64,000 nt of DNA from the NCBI RefSeq assembly GCF_008831285.2, contig NC_045149.1, forward strand, positions 994,001-1,058,000, written 5' to 3'. Position 1 is the first letter of the stretch, and the number at the start of each line of letters is the position of its first letter. The notes beneath the pieces are model-generated. The model saw only the letters and a list, made by a program, of their open reading frames with translations. It did not search any database and was not told where the DNA came from. This stretch comes from Nymphaea colorata (taxonomy: Eukaryota > Streptophyta > Magnoliopsida > Nymphaeales > Nymphaeaceae). Shown here in pieces: positions 48,547 to 59,612 of the stretch. The position numbers and the translations under genes were made by a program.

Positions 48547-48956
48547 ATGTCTCTCTCGCTTTTGTGATTAACCCTCTTATTTTTTCTATTTTATTAATCA
48601 TATGATTACATTTTTATTAGGGTTGGTAAAGTTTAGCTATATATAATGTTGGGTGAAATCAGCTTAATATTGGATTTATTTATCGATATATACTGAATTA
48701 AATTGTGGAATTTACTAAATGTTGGAAAATATTGCAGAATTTATTGAACTTTAAGTGTTGCATGAAATAGGTGCTATCAATGTTTAAATTAAAGAAAGCA
48801 ATGTCTTTTCTTTCACCTCCAATACTTATAAGGTATTAAATATTTCATAATTTTTTATATAAAATTATTAATAATTGCTACACATTTTCTGTCCGCACAG
48901 CAAATGGCAAAACAGTGTCATCATCAATCTCTCTCTCTCCCAACTTCTTTTATAGT

Positions 48957-49180
48957 TATCACCGGTTCATATTAACATAATCAAACAGTCGTGTGTTTAT
49001 CAAGAATGTTTATGCCGTTGGAGGCAATTTCAAATGTCAGGAGATGTGCATATGAGAAAAAAGATACTATAAGAAACAAGGCATTTGCAGGGAGAAGGGC
49101 CTGGTTCAAGAAAGCTCAAAGACTTTCCGATCAAGCTCAATGCAGTTTACCCTACGTTTCTCTTGAGGAAACATGTTAAG
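48957..49180 (+). repeat. Dispersed direct duplication, copy 2 with extended open frame
   Basis: It is a partner of 45285-45420. Beyond the shared part the frame stays open for about 60 codons in total (RRCAYEKKDTIRNKAFAGRR, then a Lys/Gln-rich end) to a stop at 49177. Composition looks coding, but no splice sites or known motif were found, so this is best regarded as a gene fragment. Confidence 0.45.
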
Positions 49181-50179
49181 GAAAGTGTATATTGTAATCC
49201 AGAAGACTGGAGACAAATCTCAAGTGGTTAGAGGAGGAGATATTAAAGGCAAGAGATAATGTGAAACCAAAAGCAGAGGACATGCAACTATTGTTTAGGA
49301 AAATGACCTGCTTCTATTGGTTGTGGTTCATATCAGTTTATTGTACTTGTGTGTTACTCATGTAGATTAGCGTATATCATGCTTTAGAAGGCAAATGTGA
49401 ACAATGATAATCCATTGAAGCTCACTGAGTTTCTCTTATGATTATGTTTGCACATCTACATCTTTGTAGTCAAATCTTCACTAGTAGGTTGTATTTGTAT
49501 ATCAACTAGTCTCCATGCAACAATCAACCTGGCACTTAAGTCAGGGACTAGCTTCCAATTAGCAATCTGATTGACAGGTTTGCCTTCAAAAGACCATAAC
49601 AGAACAAAACTGCAGGTGTTCAATTCAATCATTTTCCTTTTCTCTTTCTCCCTCCCAACCAACAGGCATATTTCCTACTTGATTCCATTTTCCCCATCAT
49701 TTCCAGTCACCCTCATGCAACTACATTACACTTCTCTCATCCAGCCTATATTGTCCTTCTTCCTCTTTTTGCTTTGTTTTTTTAATATTTTTTTCTTTGC
49801 TTTTTATTTTTTGTTGTTGGGAGCGCTTTTTCCCAGCAATTTGCATCGAGGAATCCCCACCCTTATTTGATTAAGTTGCTGCTTTTTCTTTTCTGTCTTG
49901 AAGTGTTGAAGATTTTTATGTTTTCTAAATAGGGTAAAGGCTTGGTATATATACTTCTACTTGGCATCAAATGCCTACTAATTAGTTTATCACATATGGT
50001 GTGTTCATGTATAGACTCTTATGTAGTTTATCATGCTTTTCATTCAAATTAAATGAACAAAAAGGAGCAGAAGTACGGTAAGATGAAAAGTATTAGTCAA
50101 AAGCATAAAAAAAGAAATAGTCACAAGACAAGCACATACATGTCAATTAAGTCCTATAGTTACTGAACTCGAAGTGGAA
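49181..50179. other. AT-rich intergenic DNA, nothing recognised
   Basis: No exon or element could be supported. T-rich low-complexity stretches near 49.74-49.82 kb create a false open frame. Confidence 0.45.
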
Positions 50180-50425
50180 ACCACACAAGTGAGTATTATC
50201 ACAACTATAAAAGTGAAAAAATTTTCATATAAATTCTGATCTTTCACATGCATGCTCAGAATAATGGTGAAAGAGGACACAATCACATGTGTGCAAAACA
50301 AGACCACACCAGTGAGCATTATCACAACTATAAAAGTGAAAGAATTTTCTTATACATTCTGATCTTTCAGATACATGCTCAGCATAATGCTGAAAGAGGA
50401 CACATAATATATGTGCAAAACAAGA
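50180..50425. repeat. ~123-bp tandem duplication
   Basis: Two adjacent copies (from about 50180 and 50303) share gtgagyattatcacaactat and the gaaagaggacaca block, with about ten differences. Confidence 0.85.
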
Positions 50426-50925
50426 TCCATTCTCCTCAATAAATGTAAAATTGGCAATCTACTATTCTTCATGTTTCAACTATGGAGGGCAATGCTAGCA
50501 GCAACCAATAAGAGATATTGATCATACAGTAAATCCTAAGGTTCACATACATTCCAGCACATATGTTGACCAGCACTCCTTAGAAAATGGGCGTTGCCGG
50601 CACATCAGTTATTCATACTGAATAAACAAAAACTGCAACTTACAACCATAAACTCCATTCTCATGAGCACAGATAACCGAGAACCAATCGCATTACTGAT
50701 CAAAAGGTTTCCAAAAATGGTTACAATAACAAAACAACCATAACAGGAGAAAAAATACAAACAAAGATCACATATAAATCTGAAAACAACCATAAAAGCA
50801 GAAAAAATACAAACAAATATCACATATAAATCTGAATAATTTTTATAACCAACCAATAAAACGAAATCAATGAAATGTTATATTACCACAAATGGCTGAC
50901 TCCGTCTCAAAATACCATATATACA
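50426..50925 (-). other. Probable 3' flank/UTR of the minus-strand gene
   Basis: Downstream (on the minus strand) of the stop codon at 50926. It includes a 48-bp tandem repeat near 50737-50837 (acaaccataa...aaatctga twice). No further coding was seen. Confidence 0.35.
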
Positions 50926-51011
50926 TTACTGGTCACAGAGAATTTCATTTGCTATATTCTTCTCTTTTGCGTACAAAAACCATTTGTCAGGATCAATGTA
51001 CTCAGCAACAT
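50926..51011 (-). CDS. Last coding exon of the minus-strand gene
   Basis: The acceptor is ctctattttag. The exon enters with two bases (phase 1 intron) and reads VAEYIDPDKWFLYAKEKNI, then eight more residues, to TAA. It is the most protein-like segment of this part and fixes the gene's 3' end. Confidence 0.7.
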
Positions 51012-51356
51012 CTAAAATAGAGGTGAATTTTACACAAACATCATTTTCTCTTTTGATTTATGGTTAAAAAATCAATTGTGGTAATATTTAGCATCTAAAA
51101 TGATAGGTCCATGTAAAACGACAGGTAAAGTTTCCCAACGACAATAAGTGAGGAATATGAATTACAACAATACATCACTAACACATAAGATCCTGAAAAG
51201 GGCAGACAATTCCCTCAAATAAACTTATGCATATAACCTGCAAAGAATTTTAAATATGTCCCACCTATTAAAACTTATTTTAAAATCCAAAACATGAGAT
51301 TGGAAACACATACAATCAGTATGCACATCTGCAATATATTGTAATGGATATCCACA

Positions 51357-51401
<45 letters not shown>

Positions 51402-54400
51402 CCCACCGATAACATGCACACTTATTTCTCTATGTGTGAGTATTGTTGTCACCAGGCCAAGTTCACAGGAGTTACATTAAGACCAAAGAGGTGGTGTGCT
51501 TCACAAGATAGCAAGTTCTACAAACAAATACTATTTAGTCTTTACAAGTTAGAGCCTCACTTCATATGCATCACTACCTGAAACTAAAATATGCCAAAAC
51601 CAAGCAAGACGGGATATCAATATGCATAAATTATGCATCTGCCCATCTAGGAAGTTTTTTTTTGTACATCTTAACGGTATAAAATTAAGGAAAATCATGA
51701 TAAAGCAACACTATGGTCAGTGAAGGCAGGATGTGAAAGACAGAAAAGAAATGCCAATCGATGAATCAGAAAAACTAAAAAAGGTTTCAAAGAAGCCCAC
51801 ATTAAGTGGGACAGTGGGACAACCAGTCCCTTATTTATAATGCAAGTTACTTAAAAGAGAAGCATGATGGGCAGCTGTAAATAGAGCCGTTTGACTAGCC
51901 TATGTATATATATACACACACACACACACAAAATTAATCAACTGTTGTATAATTTTTTAAAAAACATTGTAAGTACACCTTGGCCCTTGTGTCATTTTTC
52001 AGAAGGAGGGAAACCTGGTCACCTCTTTCAAAAGGAAGACCTGGATGTCTTCCCTTTTCTAGGATGACCAGGGTTTTCATTCAAAAGGAAAACCCTGGTC
52101 ATCCTTTAGAAAAAGGATTGTCTTTTGCATGACTCAATTGAAAAAAGGAGGAGAGATAGAAGGGAAAAAGGGAGGGATAACAGAAACAAAGAGAGAAGAT
52201 GGAGAAAAGAAAGAGAGAGATAGTGGACATGCATATTGGACACTTATGTTCCAAAAATGAAGGGCCAAAGGACTGTTAAAGTGTGTAGGTGTCGGGCCGT
52301 CCAACACTGACACTTCATGTTTTCAGAAGTGACCATGCAACAGAGACTGCATTCCTTTGCCTTCTCTGCATGGATCCCTCTAATTCGCACTCGCTTGGCA
52401 AAAACTGAGTAAGAATTTCGTAAAAAAAAAACAAATGTTATGTTCAGCAAAATTTCAAATTATGCACATATTTCACCAAAACATATAAAGAAATGCTAAA
52501 TTTTAACAACCCGAACAAAACATTTGAAAAATTTTAAATCAATTTCAATGTGTTTGCAATTGTAAAAAAAGTAGGTAAGCTTCATCAACTTATAAAACTT
52601 GTAAAAATTGTAAATTTCAGAAAATTTTAAAGCTTCCTTTCAAGTAATTAACAAATGTTTAGAAAAATTTATACAAAACTTATAAGAATTTTTGAAATTA
52701 TGTTTCACTGGCAAAAGATATTTGACATCAAGTATTTGAAAAGTATAAAAATTTTGGGAAGTACGAAAAAGATCAGAAAGCTAGTAAAACTTTCAAAACA
52801 ATTTATAAGTGTCAAAAAAATTCAAATTAGTAAATATAAGAAATATTTAACATTTTGTAGAAAAGGTAAAGAGTCATAATCCTTATAAAACAATATAGTT
52901 TTTTCAAATGATGTGAAAGACTGCAGCAATTTTGTAAAATTAAAAAAGGATGTCATTAAGTTTCACAAAATTTTAAATAGCACTTTTACCAAAAAAAAAA
53001 CAAAACAAAAAGAAAGTGCTAGATTTTCAAACTTTTTAATCACTCAAAAATGTTAAGAGTTTCAAAACAATGTCTGTAAAGTTTTTAAAAGATTTAAAGT
53101 TGTTTGCAATTGTAAAAGGAAAGCTATGCTTAATATAAAGTTTTAAAAGTTGTAAGAGTAGTAAATTTTGTAAACTACTCATGGTACTTTCAAAGTAATT
53201 AAAATTCTCCAAAAGCTCAGACTATGCTTATAAACTTTTTAGGACTTTTCAAAATTGAAATCAGACGTTAAATTTTGTAAAGTGTAAAGAATTTTTTAAG
53301 TTTATAAAAGGTCAAAAACCTAGTAAGATTTTTGAAAAGTTTATAAGCACTTATGAACTTTAGAATTAATTAATGTATGAAAATTTTGACATTTTGTAGG
53401 AAACGTGAACGGTTATAATTTTTTACAGTAATAGTCTTTGCAAAACACGTGAAAGAGTGCAAGAATTTTGTAAAAATAGAAAGGATTTTATGAAGTTTAG
53501 CAAAATTTCAAGCTAAGCATATATCTCACCAAAATCTATAAAAATGGGCAGACTTTTAGAAACCAGACTAAAACATTCGTAATATTTCCAAACACTTCGA
53601 AACCATTATCAGTTGTAACTTGTAGAAAAAAAAACGCAAAAGTTTTATCATGTTGCAGAACTTCTAAGAGTTATGAAAATTTTGAATGTTTGTGCAACCA
53701 AAAAATAGAAATTTTCATCAAATTTGTATAGAGTTTATGAAATTTGTAAGGCCTTACGAAATTGTGTTTCGTTAGCAGTGTAAGCATTTGTTGTCACATA
53801 TTTGAAAAGTTAAAAAATGTCGAAAAGTTTGTAAAAGATCATTAAACTTTCAAACAGTTTATAAATGTCTAAAATTTTTTTAAATTAGTAAAAAAATTGT
53901 GAAAACTAACATTTTTTGCAAAAAATGTAAAGAGTCGTCATCTTTAGAAGACAATATTCTTAAAAAACATATGAAAAAGTGCAGCAATTTTGTTAAACCA
54001 GAACAGCTTTTTTAACTTTTCCAAAATTTCAAATAGCACATGAATTTAACAAAAGACTACAAAAACGTGTTGTATTTTAAAAGCCGAAAAAACATCAAAA
54101 TTTTACAATCCTTCAGAACTTTATGAGTTCGAAACAATGTTTGCAAGATTACAAAATGGTTTAAAAGAAAGACTAGATTTAATATGAAGTTTTAAATCAA
54201 ATTGACCATTAGACTTTCAGCAAACTGCTTGACTAATCATATGTCAGATGCATGCCAGTATAAAAAACGTGTGTTTTTTTGTATTTTTATCAATTTATTG
54301 TTTAATTTATTTTTATATAATTTAAAGGATTTTTAAATATTATTTTTTTTTACAATTTACCGAGATTTTCACAAGATATACAATTTTCTCGTGTTATACC

Positions 54401-57400
54401 CAAAAAATTCCTCGTCCATAAACGATATATGTGACAATGCTTGTAGCTAAGTGCTTTGGAACCATGTTTCCTCCTATTTTCTTTTTATTTACCTTATTTT
54501 CTGTTTTCTATTTTATTTTTTAACCTTCTTGTTGTAGTAGCAGTTGGATAGTTCTACTCCAACAGCTATACATCTTCCCTTATCTTCTTTATTCGGTTTG
54601 GGAATAAGGGACTGTTATTCCCATGTAGCTTCTGGTTTGAACTATTCTCATAACTGATGATTGAGCTCAAATTAGTGATTGCAAGGCTGTGATTTAAACA
54701 CCACTCGTCCTATCCCACTATGTTGCAAATTAAAAGGTCATGGTGACATTTGGATTCTTAATAAAGATGAAGAACAGTTGATGAGGTCTTCGAGTGTTTT
54801 GACCTTCTGAGGAATGTGCAGAAATTTGATGTAATCAAGAATATAAAGTGTCGCTAAGACAGAAATAACATGACTAAATCGTATGTTAGATGCATATAAG
54901 TTATATGTAAACAAGATCATAAGATGTCAATAAGATCCAAACAACATGACTCTAGTTATATGTTTCAGTGTTTTGAACTTCTCAGAAACATGCAGAAATG
55001 ATATGTAATCAAGATGATAAAGTGCCACTAAGATAGAAACAACATGACTTTGATCCTACGTCGGATGCATAGAAATTACACGTAATCAAGATCATAAAAT
55101 GTCAACAAGATAGAAGCAACATGACTAATCATATGTCATATGCATGTCTGTAATAAACTTCACAATTTCCACATCCATGTCACATTTTTTTTTCCATGAA
55201 AAGTTTTTGTGCATGGAACCTTTTTTTTTATGCATAGGGAGTTACCTCTGATACAGAACTAGAATCTTAATTCATGATTGTAGAAAGGTCTAGTTTCATG
55301 ATTAAAGAAAGGCCACCCTCAGGGTGATTTTTACATCGAGACTGATATGTCTGATTGTATGGGTCCAGCAACATGCATTTGAGCTACTAGTTCCACATAT
55401 AAAACCTCTAGTTTGTACATTTCACAAAAATTAGTGTTCTTGCAAATTTTTCATCTTATACACCATAACATTTATTATACATGCAACAGTTCAAACGCAT
55501 AATCTCTTCAGCTAGTGCCATAACATTAACTAAACGAAAATACACAATCTTTTGAGCAAGTTACCCTGCATACCTTAGGAACCGCTTGACCTGGACCACA
55601 GCACCACTTTTGGATATTTAAGTAGCACCCTGACCCGAATGTGGCTCCATCATTATGCCTAGGCAACATAACTATGGAGAAAAAGTCCAAAGTGATACAG
55701 GTCTAGGTTATTCACCTGCCAATCCAATATCAAGGTAGAACAGATATTTGAAAAATATAATAATGAATATTTTTCAAATAACGGAAGTTTCAAAACAAGC
55801 CTGACAACCACCTCTTGAGCGTCGAATACTTCATTTGGTCCCCACTAAAGGTCTCTTCTTTTAAGTACTCTCTGGACAGAATTATCTGTTCTGCAAAAGA
55901 TCATGTGCAGAATACGCCTCAGAGTAGCAAATTTGCAAAAAAAGAAGTTTACTTTATTTTTTCAGAAATGTATTGAATAATACACATCATATGAATCACT
56001 TATCATAGAAAAAACATAGGAAAGATAAATCATAATATCACGCAACCAACAGCTGCTGCTACACATAGCAAAATTGTATAACGATTCCATTTGCCTTGCT
56101 AAGAAAAGGACTCTACAATGAAATCACTTCTAGGACCTGAAAAAAGCGAAAAAGAAAAGCCAAAGTCCAAGAATTGATACCACATGACATGTGATACATA
56201 ATTAATGTGCTTGTGCAACTACTTTTATCGTGTGTCATATAGGTTATAGGATGCTTCCTAAACCCGGTTCTTGAAACCGAGACACCTCTTCCCCCCGGTT
56301 CTTGAAACCGATATGCCTACCCAACCCGGTTCCTGAAACCGAAACGCCTACCCAACCCGGTTCCTGAAACCGAAATGCCACCTCAACCCGGTTCTTGAAA
56401 CCGAGACGCATACCCAACCCAGTTCAAACCAATAAGACATATTGTATGTTAAATGCGAAACTTATCTAAATGAAGAACAAGAAAATTGGCCCCATAAATT
56501 GAAAAGTAAACACACTGTAATCAAAAGGTTATTGCTTAATGGCCCTACCAAAATCAGGACTTCTATGGAGAAGTCATGAAAATCATGCCAGAAGAAGCAT
56601 GGACAACATTTATTCAAATTTCCCATGCGTAGGCAAGCAACAAAAAGCACAATTTTTTTGTAACAGCCCCTCTGCCAGTGAGAGCATAATGATTCATGAC
56701 ACCAGTGCATAGACAAGCAACAGAAAGCTCAATTTTTTACAACATTCCCTCAGCCACTTATGATTCATATCATGGTATTGAGTGGCATCACTGGATTGGA
56801 CAAATCATAACTCTCAGCTAAATCGCCCCAGAACGATAAACTAAGTCGAAGTTAAAATTTTTGTCCAAAGATGTAGACATGAAAACAGTGGAAAAAAGAG
56901 AGTTGCATGAGATTGCTAGATAAGCTAAACTTCTCCCAGTACATTGAATCTCCTTTCCATGGTTCTCAAGAAGTGAACAAGTAAATCTATATGTTTGTTT
57001 GTGTGTGCTTCTTAGGTGTGTATTTTAGTTGGACAATCATATCTTGTACTAGCTAACAACCAAAATTATCAAGCTCCCTTAACTGCAGTAATTTTTTACA
57101 AATATATCATTCTAAAGGGCTAGAAAAATCACATTTATGTACCTTAAAATGACTTATGATTGTTGCAATTTTGAACCTCGGTAGAAAAGCAATTTACCCA
57201 TGGAAAACAAAGAAAGGGGCAGGAGAGAACACTATTCAAAGCTACACCAAAGACCAGCAAAGTGAAAATTTTATGTTCATCAGACCAACTAGATAAGCAG
57301 ACCAGCAACTTTGGCCTTTTGCTGCCATTTTATAAATGTTGCAAAAAGGTACCCAACCTTTGACTTGTTATTTATCAACATCGCATTGCATTCAGTTATT

Positions 57401-59227
57401 TCAACCTTCCACTCTAATGAATAAAATAGGATGCTTGTAGTGATGTTAGAGGTAAATTAAGATGCATTCCACTTGGAACAATTTGCCGCTTAATTTTGCC
57501 AAGTTGGGTTTGCATTAACAAATGCATATTCATTCAGATGCTAAACCATGATAGTACGTTGCAGCTTTTTTTCTGCTCATTAATTATATTAAATGTATAT
57601 TCAAAGACTTTTCGAGTTGGCATTTTTCTTTTCGACAACAACTTAGTCAATCTACTCCTTTTGTTATAAATATGATTATATAGAGGCGTACCTGCGAAGA
57701 ATCATAAGAAGTCAGCTTCTAGAGAGAGAGAGTGAGTGAGAGAGAGAGAGGCTTTGGCTCGAAGCAAATTTTTTTATTAAAGTTGCGGTTCATTACAAGC
57801 ATTTGCTTCTTTTCATAACCCAAAAAAGAAGATGAGATCTTTTTTCCTTTCTGTGATCAAACCAGAAAAAAAAAATTCTGAATTTGTTTTTACGTTTTTC
57901 TTTTTTCTACTGAATGTTTTACATGACAGAAAACATCCCAATTTGAAGGGAGATAAAATAAGAAGTAAGGTTTTTATGAGTCTGAAAATAACACATACTG
58001 TCAAAGTTTTCAGTTGCATTTTTTCGATAGTTTTATTATGCTTATCATGAGGATGGTTAAATTAACTATTTAATAGGGTTTGCATCTTCATAGCCGTGAC
58101 CATCATGTTGTATTGGATGATATTATATTGGAAATCTCAAAGTACAGAATGGCAACACGAAGACTTGGTTTAGGTCTTCGTCTTAACACTGTGATTTCAT
58201 TTATATTACTATTTTTTTTATTTGGATACATTTGACATGACATCATGAAGTGTATTCATTAGGCATTTCACATCATATAACAAACTCGTCTATACATGAT
58301 AGAAACCTATTGGAAGATAAGAGTTCCACTAAGATATCTATGCTGCCATGTGTCAAACATTGCTGCTAAAAAATTAATTTTAGCCATCTGACAAACAACA
58401 TAGAATTCTCTTGTGCACACATATATATGTGGATTTTCCCATTACTGAAATACGCTTCTCCTAAGCTTCAATACCAAGAAAACTAATTATTTTTATGATT
58501 CACTCTTGAGGTGCTCTAATTGAGCTCAGTCAGCTCTTGGGTACTACCCTTTTTCAAGTGTGTAATTTCATCCACGGGTGCATTCTTGCCCTGGAATCTT
58601 ATCTACAAATACAGATGCATCAAAGCGATGATGGTGCAGACACATCTTCCCTTCCATGTATGCAATCCTCATACTTAGTTTTCTTGTTGCTACCTTTATT
58701 AATTAGGTGTTATATCAAAGCAAAGCATGTAAAAGCCATTTGGTAGCCACCGATAAATAGACACACACACAGACACACACATATCTGCACATACTAAAGT
58801 GATGATAAGTTGAAAAACTCACCTTAAACTCACGTTGGTGGGAGGGTTCAGAATACTGGAAATATTCGATAGAAGGTTATTCTGCAAATCAATGCAATAA
58901 ACAAATAAACTAAATTACATGTAGAACAAGAAACAACCATACAAAAATTTTGTCAGATCAACTAATAGGTCTATGGTCAGTGTTACTGGAGATAAGTTTG
59001 CTTTAACCTACCGAATTGAAGACAGAATAAAGCATCTTTTGGAGCAATAAGAGGCATGACATTATGCCAACAAAAAAGCACAAAAAAAAAAGACAGAACA
59101 TAAAATCAAAGAAATGAAAAACAACAAAAAATTTTGAAAACATACACTATGAGCCGATCCTTAGAACCATAAGTTTTGTTCTCCCAAATTGTGCCTCGAA
59201 CCATTCGACTGATTACTTTCCAGAGAT
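50926..59227 (-). CDS. Unidentified multi-exon plant gene, 3' part
   Basis: Exons found, in transcription order: 59148-59227, 58823-58881, 57143-57176, (gap), 55812-55890, 55574-55658, (gap), 51561-51577, 51484-51517, 51314-51328 and 50926-51011 with stop TAA at 50926-50928. Within each of the three blocks the splice phases agree at every junction and all introns are GT-AG. Readings look like genuine conserved protein: DLWKVISRMVRGTIWENKTY, NNLLSNISSILNPP, FKIATIISHFK, LSREYLKEETFSGDQMKYST, FGSGCYLNIQKW, NLLSCEAHHLF, YIDPDKWFLYAKEKNI. I cannot assign a family, and no transmembrane or signal sequence is visible. Exons needed to join the three blocks, and the 5' end, were not located. Introns hold a large diverged tandem repeat and a minisatellite. 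The very short exons at 51.3-51.6 kb are the least certain part. Confidence 0.65.
51314..51577 (-). CDS. Three short exons (17, 34 and 15 nt) of the minus-strand gene
   Basis: 51561-51577 lies between atttttagtttcag-type and GTGAGG sites (reading SDAYE). 51484-51517 follows tttgtttgtag and ends at a weaker GTCTTA donor (NLLSCEAHHLF). 51314-51328 sits between tattgcag and GTATGT (VHTD). Their phases chain exactly to each other and to the last exon. Plant genes do contain micro-exons, but exons this short can also arise by chance, so cDNA support is decisive. Confidence 0.4.
51357..51400. repeat. (CA)n microsatellite
   Basis: About 40 bases of alternating CA followed by a C run, inside an intron of the minus-strand gene. 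Confidence 0.95.
52061..52105. repeat. Perfect 17-bp inverted repeat (hairpin)
   Basis: aggatgaccagggtttt (52061-52077) is followed after an 11-base loop by its exact complement (52089-52105). A related imperfect copy (cctggatgtcttcc) precedes it near 52050. It may be a small foldback element; the loop is not T-rich as in a terminator. Confidence 0.85.
52440..54240. repeat. Diverged AT-rich tandem repeat, ~525-bp unit, about 3.4 copies
   Basis: The landmark gcaaaatttcaaa...caccaaaa occurs near 52446, 52965, 53500 and 54021. A second landmark (acattttgtag...gtaaagagtc) is near 52848, 53388 and 53907. A third (tttgcaattgtaaaa) is near 52552 and 53103. Periods are 519-540 bp. Copies are strongly diverged and AT-rich with no coding potential. 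The array lies within a long intron of the minus-strand gene. Confidence 0.75.
54633..55726. repeat. 1.1-kb direct duplication, copy 1
   Basis: It matches 59613-60780 throughout, from tggtttgaactattctca to ctgccaatccaa, with scattered substitutions and indels. It contains the intact exon at 55574-55658. Confidence 0.93.
55574..55658 (-). CDS. Exon of the minus-strand gene inside duplication copy 1
   Basis: The acceptor is gttgcctag and the donor AAG|GTATGC. The exon is 85 nt, with one leading base that completes an Arg codon with the previous exon, and then reads HNDGATFGSGCYLNIQKW and a Cys/Gly/Pro-rich end. The second copy of this exon at 60.63-60.71 kb has lost both splice sites. Confidence 0.65.
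55812..55890 (-). CDS. Exon of the minus-strand gene
   Basis: The acceptor is gatcttttgcag and the donor AAGAG|GTGGTT. 79 nt, with two bases in, 25 codons and two bases out, joining in phase to 55574-55658. It reads QIILSREYLKEETFSGDQMK. Confidence 0.7.
56263..56415. repeat. 31-bp minisatellite with a palindromic core, five units
   Basis: cggttcytgaaaccg recurs at 56265, 56296, 56327, 56358 and 56389, exactly every 31 bp, separated by a atgcctacccaac-like spacer. The core arms cggtt/aaccg are inverted repeats. Confidence 0.93.
57143..57176 (-). CDS. Short exon of the minus-strand gene
   Basis: 34 nt between ttctaccgag and AAG|GTACAT. The single leading base completes an Arg codon with the preceding exon (ends ...TTTAAG), giving FKIATIISHFK. 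It ends in phase 0. Confidence 0.5.
58823..58881 (-). CDS. Exon of the minus-strand gene
   Basis: 59 nt between ttgatttgcag and TTAAG|GTGAGT, both near consensus. It reads NNLLSNISSILNPPTNVS and ends in phase 2. Other frames contain stops. Confidence 0.7.
59148..59227 (-). CDS. Most upstream exon found of the minus-strand gene
   Basis: 80 nt between tcttttacag and ATA|GTGTAT. It enters with two bases and reads LWKVISRMVRGTIWENKTYG and seven further residues, in phase with 58823-58881. Both other frames contain stops, which supports the reading. Confidence 0.72.
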
Positions 59228-59349
59228 CTGTAAAAGAATATCTCTAGTAAGCTTCAAAAAATACAAGCATTTCAGAGTAAAAACACACAGCCAACTCATT
59301 GATGATACTGCAGTGAAATTGACAATATAAAAGCAACACCTATGGATAG

Positions 59350-59580
59350 AACACTTGCCTTTCAAGTTCGATGTGAGACGAGGGAGCTCAGAAAAATTTT
59401 GAGGAACAGTGGGTCTACAGCATGCCCACACAACCCAAAGATCCAACTCAAATTCACGTTAAGAGTTGTCTACCTATATGAGTACGTGGGTCTACAGCAT
59501 GCCCCCACGAATGCACTGGACCTTTCCTCCCATGGGGAGGGAATTGTTCGAGCCTGGAACCTCTCACTTTAGCCTCTTCC
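59350..59580. other. Segment with a doubled 19-bp motif, possible transposon remnant
   Basis: gtgggtctacagcatgccc occurs twice, 77 bases apart (about 59409 and 59486). Further right lies gttcgagcctgg, which resembles a tRNA-type B box and could mark a SINE remnant. No A box or tail was found. Confidence 0.25.
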
Positions 59581-59612
59581 AACTATATTTGAGTTGCATT
59601 TTAAAAGGGTAG

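Noticed and set aside
56085-56130. Possible 9-20-nt exon of the minus-strand gene after a strong acceptor (tttttcag)
   Set aside because: No choice of donor gave a phase compatible with both neighbouring exons.
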